Assembly (NCBI GenBank): GCA_021372725.1 | Contig: JAJFTV010000074.1 | Coordinates: 1 to 47,519, forward strand | Direction: 5' to 3' | DNA from: Chloroflexota bacterium | GTDB taxonomy: Bacteria > Chloroflexota > Anaerolineae > Anaerolineales > Anaerolineaceae | DNA length: 47,519 bases | Shown: piece after piece, positions 33,759 to 41,939 of the stretch | How the letters are laid out: each line of letters begins with the position of its first letter | How positions within the stretch are numbered: the first letter of the stretch is position 1 | Position numbers and translations under genes: made by a program | The notes under the pieces: model-generated | What the model was told of the DNA's origin: nothing | Seen by the model: only the letters and a program-made list of their open reading frames with translations | The model's database searches: none

Positions 33759-34952
33759 ATGGACTACAATAACTCTTTCATAATTCCCATGTCCTCACCG
33801 GACATCACCGATTTGGAACGCCAGGCTGTGATGGATGTGCTTCAGACCACTTCCCTCAGCATGGGAGCGCGCATCCTGGCTTTTGAAGCCGCTTTTCGGG
33901 AATTCACCGGTGCGAAGCATGCCATAGCCGTCAATTCGGGAACAGCCGGGCTGCACCTGTGTGTGCGTGCCGCCGGCATCCAGGCAGGTGACTGCGTCAT
34001 CACAACACCATTTTCATTTGTATCTTCCACCAACGCGTTTCTTTACGAGAACGCCATTCCGGTCTATGTGGATGCAGACCCGCAGACTGGAAACATCGAT
34101 CCCAAAATGGTTGAGCAGGCTGCCCAGGACCTCCTCAAGGGGGGCAGTTCGGCACAGCGCTGGCTGCCACGCAAAGGAGCGGAAGGAAAAGGCATCCTTA
34201 AGGCCATTCTGAGTGTGGACGTATTTGGCCAGCCGGCAGATTTTGATCCCCTGCGTGCTTCAGCAGACCGCTATGGCCTAAAATTAATCAACGATTCCTG
34301 CGAATCGTTGGGGGCGGTGTACAAAAACACCCAAGCCGGCCGACTGGGTGATTATGGGGTGTTTGCCTTCTACCCCAACAAACAAATTACCACCGGCGAA
34401 GGCGGCATTATCATCACCGATGATGACCAGGCTGCCAGGATCATGCGCGCACTGCGCAACCAGGGCCGGGTTCCCGGCGACACCTGGCTGGATCACAGCC
34501 TGCTGGGCTACAACTATCGGCTGGACGAGTTCAGTGCTGCTTTGGGTGCTGCCCAAATGCTGCGGCTGGAAGAGCTGCTTCAAAAGCGATCCAGGGTGGC
34601 CGAGTGGTACAACCGGTATCTCGCAGAAGTAAACGAGGTCGAAGTACCTTACGTCAGCTCCACCACCTCGCGGGTGAGCTGGTTTGTTTACGTGGTACGG
34701 GTTTCCCCGCACTTTGACCGTACGAATGTAATACGCAGTCTGGCCGAAAGGGGAATACCCTCCCGCCCCTATTTCAGCCCCATCCATCTTCAGCCGTTCA
34801 TGGTGGAACGATTTGGTTTCCGTGAAGGGGACTATCCGGTAACCGAAGATCTCGGAAAACGCGGCCTGGCGCTGCCATTCTCCGGTTTGATGACCGAAGA
34901 ACAGGTCATCACCGTTTGTTCGACGCTTAAGGATATTCTGATCCCCCGGTAA
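33759..34952 (+). CDS. DegT/DnrJ/EryC1/StrS aminotransferase
   Basis: These PLP enzymes add an amino group to keto-sugars, making amino-sugar precursors of surface glycans or antibiotics; some members are dehydratases. The 397-residue protein shows the family blocks: HAIAVNSGTAGLHL near residue 55, PFSFVSSTNAF near 88, INDSCESLGA near 178, and YPNKQITTGEGGI near 208, whose Lys is the PLP site. The GYNYRLDE segment near 250 is also typical. The ATG follows AAGGA within three bases, and a TACAAT hexamer ends nine bases upstream, so a leaderless start cannot be ruled out. It is the fifth gene in a close plus-strand run. Confidence 0.9.
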   Translation: MDYNNSFIIPMSSPDITDLERQAVMDVLQTTSLSMGARILAFEAAFREFTGAKHAIAVNSGTAGLHLCVRAAGIQAGDCVITTPFSFVSSTNAFLYENAIPVYVDADPQTGNIDPKMVEQAAQDLLKGGSSAQRWLPRKGAEGKGILKAILSVDVFGQPADFDPLRASADRYGLKLINDSCESLGAVYKNTQAGRLGDYGVFAFYPNKQITTGEGGIIITDDDQAARIMRALRNQGRVPGDTWLDHSLLGYNYRLDEFSAALGAAQMLRLEELLQKRSRVAEWYNRYLAEVNEVEVPYVSSTTSRVSWFVYVVRVSPHFDRTNVIRSLAERGIPSRPYFSPIHLQPFMVERFGFREGDYPVTEDLGKRGLALPFSGLMTEEQVITVCSTLKDILIPR

Positions 34953-34955
34953 AAC

Positions 34956-35858
34956 ATGGAATTCCCGGCCCTGTTTAATCCTCCTCGCCGAACGGGCATC
35001 ATTTTTCATGGAATTCTTGTTGCGGTTTTGCTGGTTTCCGGTATCTTCAGTATCTGGTTTGCACTCAATCGGGCTGCTGAAGATGACATTGTGGTCTGGT
35101 TACTGGCGGGAATTGTCTTGCTTGCCCCGGTAATCTTATTCGTCTACCGGGCTTATTCCTTGCTGCAAGCCCGGTATCTGCTTGACCGGGATGGGCTTCG
35201 AATCCGCTGGGGGCTGCGCAGCGAGGATATTTCCATGACGGATATCGAATGGATCCGTCCGGCCAGTGAATTGGGTTACAAACTTCATTTGCCGTTTCCA
35301 CGCTGGCCTGGCTCTCTGTACGGACGGCGTGAAACAGAGGGCTTGGGAACGGTTGAGTTTATTGCTTCGGATGACAAGAATCTCCTTTTGATCGCTTCCT
35401 CAAAAAAAGTCTACGCTATTTCACCTGTTGAAACCGGTCGCTTTCTTAATTCCTTCCGGCGCGCAATCGAGCTGGGCAGTCTGACACCTCTCTCATCCTC
35501 CACCACCCTGCCGATGGCTTATTTCAAGCGTATCTGGGTGGATAAAAATGCCCGGTGGTTGGTGTTTACCGGTGCTTTGGCTGTTGGAATCCTGGCTGTC
35601 GCTGCCAGTGTGGCAGTATCCACCCAAACAGAGCTTTCGATAGGTTTTGACCCATCCGGGCAGCCATTCCCGCCTGGCCCTTCCCAATACCTGCTTTTAC
35701 TCCCCATCCTGGGCACGATGGTCTACGTGTTCGATTTGCTGTACGGGATGCTCCTCTATCGACGCAAGGAAAGCCAGATCATGGCATATTTCCTTTGGGG
35801 CACCAGCATCCTCACCTCAATACTCCTCCTGGCGGGAATACTCACGGCGGCCTTATGA
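34956..35858 (+). CDS. Membrane protein with bacterial PH-like domain
   Basis: A 300-residue protein. Two membrane helices lie at ~15-35 and ~48-68. A PH-like domain follows (~70-175, with LDRDGLRIRWGL and DISMTDIEWIRPA, the usual first strands). Three further hydrophobic segments lie at ~195-220, ~245-265 and ~275-298. PH-like domains in bacteria are often membrane adaptors of unknown role. The start is three bases after the DegT stop, and the stop overlaps the DUF92 gene by four bases (ATGA), so the three are cotranscribed. The function is unknown. Confidence 0.6.
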   Translation: MEFPALFNPPRRTGIIFHGILVAVLLVSGIFSIWFALNRAAEDDIVVWLLAGIVLLAPVILFVYRAYSLLQARYLLDRDGLRIRWGLRSEDISMTDIEWIRPASELGYKLHLPFPRWPGSLYGRRETEGLGTVEFIASDDKNLLLIASSKKVYAISPVETGRFLNSFRRAIELGSLTPLSSSTTLPMAYFKRIWVDKNARWLVFTGALAVGILAVAASVAVSTQTELSIGFDPSGQPFPPGPSQYLLLLPILGTMVYVFDLLYGMLLYRRKESQIMAYFLWGTSILTSILLLAGILTAAL

Positions 35859-36712
35859 TCAATCTGCAGAGACTGGCCATTGGAGTGGTACTTGCTTGTG
35901 TCATCGCGTATGCTGCCCGCAGAGCACACGCCTTGAACCGCTCGGGGATGTGGGCGGCCGCCGGGTTGGGAACGGTCGTTATGGGTCTGGGTGGTTTTGG
36001 CTGGGCAGTATTGCTGATGGGCTTTTTTATTTCATCCAGCCTGCTGTCACGCCTGTTCAAAAACAGGAAATATTCCCTGAACGAAAAATATGCCAAAGGC
36101 AGTGAGCGGGATGCTGCGCAAGTTCTCGCCAATGGGGGAGTCGCCGGTCTGATCGTTCTGCTGCAATGGGTGGTGACTCACAATGTGAACAATGCTGCGA
36201 CAGGTGCATTGGATCTGCTGCCCTGGGTGATGTTTGCCGGTGCGCTGGCAGCCGCCAACGCTGATACCTGGGCCACCGAGTTGGGCGCGCTCAGCTCCAA
36301 AGCTCCCCACTTAATCACCAGTATGAAAATTGTCGAGCCGGGAGCCTCCGGCGGCGTGACACTCACCGGTACACTGGCGGCCCTGTTGGGAAGTGCATTC
36401 ATTGCACTGCTGGCAGTCATCCTTTGGCCTGTTATGCAAACCGCACACATCAGTCATTCACTTGCCTATGGTTTCGCGCTGATCACCATTGCCGGCCTGG
36501 CTGGCAGTCTGGTTGACTCGCTGCTGGGGGCGACATTACAGGCCATCTACTTTTGTCCGGTTTGTAGAAAAGAGACCGAGCGGCATCCCCTTCACAGTTG
36601 CGGAAATGCGACAACCCTCTGCCGGGGTTTATCCTGGCTGAATAATGACTGGGTCAACACCCTTTGCACTTTGAGTGGTGCCTTGTTTGCACTGTTATTC
36701 GTGATCATTTAG
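35855..36712 (+). CDS. DUF92/TMEM19-like membrane protein
   Basis: A 285-residue protein with about seven membrane segments. The conserved blocks fit DUF92: SSLLSRLFKNRK, then the ANADTWATELGALS segment and PGASGGVTLTGTLAALLGS, and the GSLVDSLLGATLQ stretch. Cys-containing CPVCRKETERH near residue 235 may hold a metal in an external or internal loop; Cys-x2-Cys loops also occur in related proteins. In some bacteria DUF92 proteins act on polyprenyl or phytyl phosphates, but the link is weak. I chose ATG 35855 for its ATGA overlap; the frame is open to 35795. The function here is not known. Confidence 0.7.
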   Translation: MINLQRLAIGVVLACVIAYAARRAHALNRSGMWAAAGLGTVVMGLGGFGWAVLLMGFFISSSLLSRLFKNRKYSLNEKYAKGSERDAAQVLANGGVAGLIVLLQWVVTHNVNNAATGALDLLPWVMFAGALAAANADTWATELGALSSKAPHLITSMKIVEPGASGGVTLTGTLAALLGSAFIALLAVILWPVMQTAHISHSLAYGFALITIAGLAGSLVDSLLGATLQAIYFCPVCRKETERHPLHSCGNATTLCRGLSWLNNDWVNTLCTLSGALFALLFVII

Positions 36713-36744
36713 ATTTTTTCTCAGACGAAAGACTGGTTTCTCCA

Positions 36745-37989
36745 TTGATCAAACCACAAAAAGCCTATACTGTTTATCTGCTTCTCTCATTGTTACAGTC
36801 CATGTTTTTCTCCATGAATTTTACGGTTGACAGTATCTATTTTGTGGAGACCGCCCGGCTGGATGCGCTGCAATTGGTGTTGGTGGGTACTGCCCTGGAA
36901 GTAGCCGTACTGTTGTTTGAGGTGCCTACCGGCATTGTAGCTGATCTTTACAGCCGGCGACTTTCGACAATCATCGGTTATTTCCTGATCGGTATCGGGT
37001 TTGTCGTACAGGGTGCGTGGGCGTTTTTCCTCCCCATTCTGGCCGCTCAGCTCATTTGGGGGTTGGGACACACCTTCACCAGCGGGGCAGTGGAGGCCTG
37101 GATCACAGATGAAATCGGCGAAGAAAACGCCGGGCAAGCCTTTTTAAGCGGCGCCCAGCGTGCCCGGATTGGCGGGGTCATCGGGATCGTTGCTGGTACC
37201 CGGCTGGGTCTACTGGATCTTCGGCTGCCGATCCTCGTTTCCGGAGCCATGTTAATTCTAATGGCAGTGTTATTGGCCTTCATCATGCCGGAAGATCATT
37301 TTCAGCCCGCTCGACGTGAAGAGATGCATACCATTCAAAACATGCTGCATACTTACAAACAAGGGTTGGGCATGTTAAAGCTGCGACCCATTCTCATCAG
37401 CATCCTGGTGATCGGTTTCTTTTACGGTTTGTACAGCGAAGGGTTTGACCGTTTATGGGTTGCCCTCATGTTGGAAAAATTTTCATTTCCGCTTTGGGAA
37501 CCGGTTGTATGGTTTGGTTTGATCAATGTTCTGGATCAAGGCTTGTCCGCCGGGGCGCTGTCCATAGTCAAAAAACATCTAAATCTGACCGGTACACGCG
37601 GCCTGATACGGGCTCTGTTATTCGCCAGCGCCGGGCTCAGCCTGGCTATGGGATTGTTCGCTTTTTCAGGTATGCTGTGGTGGGCCATTGCACTGCTGCT
37701 GATCATCGCCGTGCTGCGGAATATTATCTACCCCCTGCATACCGCCTGGGTTAACCGCAAACTCGAACCGGAGGTGCGGGCAACCATTCTGTCCCTATCC
37801 GGGCAGGTCGATGCCATTGGTCAGATTGCCGGTGGCCCGGGGGTGGGGCTCATCGCCCGTCGAATTTCCATGCCGGTCGGGATTCTGACCTCGGCCTTGC
37901 TGCTGACGCCGGTATTGGCGCTGCTGGGCAGGCAGTACACCAAAAACACGGAAGACCAGCTCGCCGAATCAGGCGGACAGGCTCAGTGA
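36745..37989 (+). CDS. MFS transporter
   Basis: A polytopic protein of about 414 residues with twelve hydrophobic segments and a central loop, typical of the major facilitator superfamily. The loop between segments 2 and 3 is GIVADLYSRR, a form of the GxxxDxxGRR signature. The substrate is unknown; the family of drug-efflux-like MFS proteins is the best guess. No ATG is available at the right place, so I chose TTG 36745, 32 bases after the DUF92 stop; the longer ATG frame from 36664 would overlap that gene in another frame. The start is the weak point of this entry. Confidence 0.75.
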   Translation: MIKPQKAYTVYLLLSLLQSMFFSMNFTVDSIYFVETARLDALQLVLVGTALEVAVLLFEVPTGIVADLYSRRLSTIIGYFLIGIGFVVQGAWAFFLPILAAQLIWGLGHTFTSGAVEAWITDEIGEENAGQAFLSGAQRARIGGVIGIVAGTRLGLLDLRLPILVSGAMLILMAVLLAFIMPEDHFQPARREEMHTIQNMLHTYKQGLGMLKLRPILISILVIGFFYGLYSEGFDRLWVALMLEKFSFPLWEPVVWFGLINVLDQGLSAGALSIVKKHLNLTGTRGLIRALLFASAGLSLAMGLFAFSGMLWWAIALLLIIAVLRNIIYPLHTAWVNRKLEPEVRATILSLSGQVDAIGQIAGGPGVGLIARRISMPVGILTSALLLTPVLALLGRQYTKNTEDQLAESGGQAQ

Positions 37990-38095
37990 ATGCCCTTCGG
38001 GAGCTGAGCGTTCATAAAATCTATAGGATAAACAAACACATCCGTCCGAAGGGCCCATAGCATAATCAACTTTATAGCACTCAGTTCGCTGTCCA

Positions 38096-38162
38096 TGTCA
38101 TGCTGACCGTAGTGAAGCATCCGCCAAGAGCCGGTTGCTTAATTAACTCGCTATGGAAACAG
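38096..38162 (+). repeat. Dispersed repeat, copy B (partial)
   Basis: It reads TGTCATGCTGACC, then GTGAAGCATCCGCCAAGAG, and ends with CTCGCTATGGAAACAG. It matches the core and the right part of copies A and E with clear divergence. The left 70 bases of those copies are not found here. Confidence 0.6.
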
Positions 38163-38238
38163 GGGAAGATTGTTAACGAATAATCGAATACTGGTTTTAC
38201 AGGATAACGTTTGATGAAAGAGTACATTTTTCACAAAT

Positions 38239-38270
38239 CCTTGGGCGGGCTCTTCGCTTAGAGTGACAAT
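38239..38270 (-). repeat. Dispersed repeat core, inverted partial copy
   Basis: On the minus strand it reads ATTGTCACTCTAAGCGAAG and then AGCCCGCCCAAGG. It resembles the core of the dispersed repeat in inverted orientation, about 75 bases after copy B. Confidence 0.45.
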
Positions 38271-38365
38271 ATTAGAGTTATGTCAGAAAATATGGATCAA
38301 CTGGGAATTTGTTTCTTTCGGGAGTATAATTTTCTTTGAAAGTTTATGTTACTGCGAGGTAGATT

Positions 38366-38677
38366 ATGCCAATTTATACTTACCGGTGTGAAAATTGTGG
38401 CGTCCAGTTTGAAAAGACCCAAAAATTTTCTGATGCGCCATTAACACGCTGCCCGGAGTGTAATAAAAAATCCTTACGGAAGGTTTACACGCCGGTTGGT
38501 ATTGTGTTTAAGGGTTCCGGTTTTTACGCCACCGATAACCGCTCCCCATCCGGAGCACGTTCATATTCAGAACATTCACCCGCAGCCGAGAAAAAATCCA
38601 CCGAGAGTGAAAGTACTGCTTCGTCCAACGAAAAAAAGACCGAACCCCAAACAACGGTATCCGAAAAAAGCGAATAG
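38366..38677 (+). CDS. FmdB-type zinc-ribbon protein
   Basis: A 103-residue protein whose first 40 residues form the FmdB/CxxC zinc ribbon: MPIYTYRCENCGVQFE, with Cys8 and Cys11, then CPECNKKSLRKV with Cys29 and Cys32. The family name comes from a formamidase-operon regulator, but most members have no known role. The segment VGIVFKGSGFYATD is also typical. The last 45 residues are Ser/Glu/Lys-rich and disordered. GAGG lies seven bases before the ATG. A clean intrinsic terminator follows, so it is a single-gene unit. Confidence 0.9.
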   Translation: MPIYTYRCENCGVQFEKTQKFSDAPLTRCPECNKKSLRKVYTPVGIVFKGSGFYATDNRSPSGARSYSEHSPAAEKKSTESESTASSNEKKTEPQTTVSEKSE

Positions 38678-38707
38678 CTGTTCGTGCTTTCGTCCAGAAT
38701 AAACTAG

Positions 38708-38738
38708 CTCCGGGGTCACATTAATGCCCCGGAGTTTT
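38708..38738 (+). terminator. Rho-independent terminator of the FmdB gene
   Basis: CTCCGGGG pairs perfectly with CCCCGGAG over an 11-base loop and is followed by four T. It lies 30 bases after the stop of the FmdB gene. Confidence 0.78.
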
Positions 38739-38858
38739 ACATCCACCGATCATGGTAACTCGTGTGATTATTGGATAGTTTTTGCAAGTCCCTGCCAGTT
38801 CTTTAGAGTTTATTTCGTTATGATAGGGATTGTAGTAAATCAAAAATCTGGAGGAAAC

Positions 38859-40448
38859 ATGATTCGTCATCCCTGGCGTTTTTTTATTGTCAGCCTGCTG
38901 GCTGCCTGGGCAGTGGATTTTCTTTTTTGGGAAAAACCGGTTGGAATTTCATTCCTGATTTGGGTGGCAATTCTTCTGTTAGGGGCAGTATTTTTAATGC
39001 ACAGCGAGGGTGTGCAATTTGCCTGGCAAAGCTTTGTTTTAATAGGAGCGATTCTTCTGCTGGCTGCGGTGGGTTTTCTCCGCCAGGAGCCATTTACCCG
39101 CGGCTTTTGCATTTTATTGACAATTGGTTTGATCTGGCTGCTTGCCAGTACGCTGCAAAATGGTTTCTGGGTACGGTTTCGTATCATCGACTACATTTCC
39201 GCAGGCTTTCAGGCTGCTGTGGCAGCACTGGTTCGTCCATTGGATCTTTTCAAACGGGACGCAACCGTGGAGGAGGCAGATGCCGTCCAGCGGAAAAAGG
39301 CTCCCCGCAAACTGCTGCCTTACCTGCGCGGTTTGCTGCTGGCACTGCCGATCCTTTTTGTACTGGGTGGTCTGCTTGCCTCGGCGGATCCCATCTTCTC
39401 CGGCTGGATGGAAAATTTGTTTAGTCTCTTTCATGTTGAATGGCAGGGAGAATATCTTTTCCGTCTCGTGTACATTTTAGTTCTGGCATATTTGTTTATC
39501 GGGATCTATCTGTTTGCGCTGAAACCCAAACGTTCAATGGACAGGCCGGATCCAGATAAATCGATGATCAAAGGGTTTTTGGGATGGCCGGAAACTGCTG
39601 TGGTACTGGCCAGCACCAATATTTTGTTTGCCGTTTTCCTGGCTGTCCAGTTCCGTTATTTTTTTGGCGGGAATGCGAATATCAACGAAACGGGTTTCAC
39701 CTATGCGGAGTATGCCCGTCGCGGGTTTAACGAGCTGCTGGCGGTGGCTGTGCTGAGTCTGCTGATGTACCTGGGTTTAAGCGTTGTATCCAATCTGGCG
39801 AGTAAAAATTCACGAGCTGGGTTTACAGGCCTGTCATTTCTGCTTGTCGTACAGGTGATGGTCATACTGGTTTCAGCTTTCCAGCGCTTGCTGATGTATG
39901 AAGAAGCGTACGGTTTCACCCGCTTGCGCATGGTTTCACATGTCTTCATATTATGGCTGGGTGTTCTGTTGGCTGCCGTTCTCATTCTGGAAATTCTGAA
40001 GCGGCGCGGCTGGTTTGCCCTGGCAGCGTTGATTTCAATGTTCGGTTTTGCCGTATCGCTGGCCGTTGTGAATGTGGATGGCCAGATCGTGCGTCGAAAC
40101 ATAGCCCGTTCCTCTCTGGATGAACTGGATACGGAATATCTAAAGGAACTATCCAGCGATGCGCTACCTGCAATGGCGGATTTGTACGAAAATGCCGGGG
40201 ATCCAAAAATCAGAGATTTGCTGGGTATGCAGCTCGCTTGCCGAAAAAGGATCCTGGAGGAAACCGCCATTCCCTGGCAGGCCTATACCTGGAGTGATAC
40301 CCATGCAGGGCGTATCCTGTCCGGTTTGGGCGATTCCCTGACGCTATACCCTACATCGGAACGAAATGGTGAATGGGTGGTGGAGAAAAACGGTGAGCAG
40401 CAATACTGCTCACCTCAGGGTAGTTATTTCGATTCCACAGGTGATTGA
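38859..40448 (+). CDS. DUF4173 membrane protein
   Basis: A 529-residue protein with about twelve hydrophobic segments up to residue ~420 and a soluble C-terminal tail of about 110 residues. The core matches DUF4173: LFVLGGLLASADPIFSGW near residue 165 and TYAEYARRGFNELLAVA near 285. No catalytic role is known for the family. I chose ATG 38859, because GGAGGAAAC lies directly upstream; a longer frame to 38724 has no ribosome site and would overlap the FmdB terminator. It converges with the C39-TPR gene, with a stem-loop between them. Confidence 0.78.
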   Translation: MIRHPWRFFIVSLLAAWAVDFLFWEKPVGISFLIWVAILLLGAVFLMHSEGVQFAWQSFVLIGAILLLAAVGFLRQEPFTRGFCILLTIGLIWLLASTLQNGFWVRFRIIDYISAGFQAAVAALVRPLDLFKRDATVEEADAVQRKKAPRKLLPYLRGLLLALPILFVLGGLLASADPIFSGWMENLFSLFHVEWQGEYLFRLVYILVLAYLFIGIYLFALKPKRSMDRPDPDKSMIKGFLGWPETAVVLASTNILFAVFLAVQFRYFFGGNANINETGFTYAEYARRGFNELLAVAVLSLLMYLGLSVVSNLASKNSRAGFTGLSFLLVVQVMVILVSAFQRLLMYEEAYGFTRLRMVSHVFILWLGVLLAAVLILEILKRRGWFALAALISMFGFAVSLAVVNVDGQIVRRNIARSSLDELDTEYLKELSSDALPAMADLYENAGDPKIRDLLGMQLACRKRILEETAIPWQAYTWSDTHAGRILSGLGDSLTLYPTSERNGEWVVEKNGEQQYCSPQGSYFDSTGD

Positions 40449-40513
40449 CAACCCGGCAGCAGACTCTCGATGTGGCAGGTGGTCAGACTTCATCATAATA
40501 AATTCGTCCGAGT

Positions 40514-40553
40514 AGATCGATTGACCAGATGCCCTGATCTGGTCAATCGATCT
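40514..40553. terminator. Perfect stem-loop between convergent genes
   Basis: Two 17-base arms (AGATCGATTGACCAGAT and its complement) pair perfectly over a six-base loop. It lies 65 bases after the DUF4173 stop and 7 bases after the C39-TPR stop. Neither strand has a T-run, so it may be a bidirectional terminator or an RNA-stabilising hairpin. Confidence 0.55.
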
Positions 40554-40560
40554 GTTATCC

Positions 40561-41874
40561 TTACTGCCCCTGAACAAACTGGATCGCATATTGGGCATCG
40601 GTATAATTCGGATTGTATTCCAAAGCCTTTTGAAACGATTGGATGGCTTCCAATGTAGAGTTTGAGCGGTAAAGCGCCCAGCCTTTCCATAACAATGCTT
40701 CTTCGGAATTGGGTGTTACAGTGAGCGCATAATCTGCCAATGTCAGCAGATCTTCCGTCCGGCCGCTGTGAAAATAAGCCAGGAATGGGCTGAACTGGTA
40801 TCGGAGCATACGCTGTGGCATATCCAACGTGCGCGCCCGATCGAATGCCTGGGCAGCTTCGGTATAACGTTCAAAATATACCAGGTTGCTTCCCAGGTTG
40901 AACCAGGAAAATACGTTATCCGGCTGGGCGGTTGTCTCTTGTTGAGCCCTAAGGAGTGCATTTTTCCGATTTTGATCAACGTTCCAATCATCACCCAGGA
41001 TGCTGATGACCTCATTTTCCCTTTCCGGAGGGTAAAGCAGCAGATAGACGCGATTGAAAGCCTGCCAATTGGTATCCAGTTGGATATAGCTGATCTTGCG
41101 ATCCGGCCCGACGAGCGAATCCTGTGTAGTGAAGGATTGAAGCTCGTCATCATATCCGGTGAGCAGGAGATAATGCCCCGCCCAGAGATCATCATTGGCC
41201 CAGAATGGTTTCTCCATGTACGCCGTTTCTTCCACCATGACCGGGAAACCGCTGTTGATCAAACTTCGCAGCAGCCTGATATCGCCATCCACCCGATAAA
41301 CTGCCTTGAGCCACGCGATATTTTTATAAACATAGCTTGCAAGTTCATCCACATTGACGTTCCGATCGGCACGCAATGGTTTGACTTCATCTGAAATATC
41401 ATACTGATCACCGTCCCAGCCATAAAAGTTGAGATACATGGAAAGCGAAACCGGCCCGCAGTTATTCCAGTCCTGTCCTTCAAATGAAGGAGATGCAAGA
41501 ATAACTTTCACCGAAAGGGGGGCAGGGGTCGGCGTTACTGATGTGGAGGCTGGCGGGATGGATGGATCAGTCGCTGCAAGGGTAGATGGAACAGTAGGTG
41601 AGATGACCGGTGTGAATGGATCAGCATTGGTTGTTGAAAGGATCGGGAGAGTTTCCGGCGGGCTGCTGACGGATGTGGGCACTTCTTTAATGGGTTTGAC
41701 CAGGCTGGACAGAAAAACCCGCGCGGTCTCAACCCGCCAGTCAAGACGTGTGCGGATGGAAGGAATCTGGTAAGCAAGAACTGGCAAACCCGCAAGCAGT
41801 ACGATGATGCCAATGAACAGGATCAACCGCTTATTGCGTCGTTGACGGCTTGAAACCTTCCGGCTTTCAGACAT
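40561..41874 (-). CDS. C39-like peptidase domain with TPR repeats, membrane-anchored
   Basis: A 437-residue protein. A basic N-terminus and membrane helix (~16-36) anchor it, followed by a Ser/Thr/Pro linker (~60-122). A C39-like papain-fold domain (~125-290) has Cys139 in NNCGPVS, His234 in AGHYLLL and a nearby QDS, the expected Cys/His/acid-amide set. Three or so TPR-like helix pairs follow (~310-437, with FNLGSNLVYFERYTEAAQAF and ALLWKGWALYRSN). The domain faces outside, so it may trim or bind peptides. No peptide-export ABC protein is present, unlike bacteriocin C39 peptidases. The ATG has no ribosome site but a -10-like TACAAT seven bases upstream. Confidence 0.75.
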   Translation of the reverse strand: MSESRKVSSRQRRNKRLILFIGIIVLLAGLPVLAYQIPSIRTRLDWRVETARVFLSSLVKPIKEVPTSVSSPPETLPILSTTNADPFTPVISPTVPSTLAATDPSIPPASTSVTPTPAPLSVKVILASPSFEGQDWNNCGPVSLSMYLNFYGWDGDQYDISDEVKPLRADRNVNVDELASYVYKNIAWLKAVYRVDGDIRLLRSLINSGFPVMVEETAYMEKPFWANDDLWAGHYLLLTGYDDELQSFTTQDSLVGPDRKISYIQLDTNWQAFNRVYLLLYPPERENEVISILGDDWNVDQNRKNALLRAQQETTAQPDNVFSWFNLGSNLVYFERYTEAAQAFDRARTLDMPQRMLRYQFSPFLAYFHSGRTEDLLTLADYALTVTPNSEEALLWKGWALYRSNSTLEAIQSFQKALEYNPNYTDAQYAIQFVQGQ

Positions 41875-41881
41875 GGCTTGT

Positions 41882-41887
41882 ATTGTA
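41882..41887 (-). promoter_or_regulatory. -10 hexamer for a leaderless C39-TPR mRNA
   Basis: On the minus strand TACAAT ends seven bases before the ATG at 41874. No Shine-Dalgarno sequence is present. It faces the miaB -10 in a 65-base spacer. Confidence 0.4.
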
Positions 41888-41923
41888 CCCGATTTGAACT
41901 TTGGGACCAGAAAAGCACTTTGC

Positions 41924-41932
41924 TGATATAAT
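41924..41932 (+). promoter_or_regulatory. Extended -10 for a leaderless miaB mRNA
   Basis: TGATATAAT is a perfect extended -10. It ends seven bases before the ATG at 41940, so transcription would begin at the start codon. No ribosome site lies between. Confidence 0.5.
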
Positions 41933-41939
41933 GCGCCCC

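Larger units (their letters stand above)
37990..38365. other. Repeat-rich spacer before the FmdB gene
   Basis: This 376-base stretch contains no gene. It holds dispersed repeat copy B (38096-38162), an inverted related piece (38239-38270) and a TATAAT at 38325-38330 that could be a -10 of the FmdB gene. The rest has no clear structure. Confidence 0.5.
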
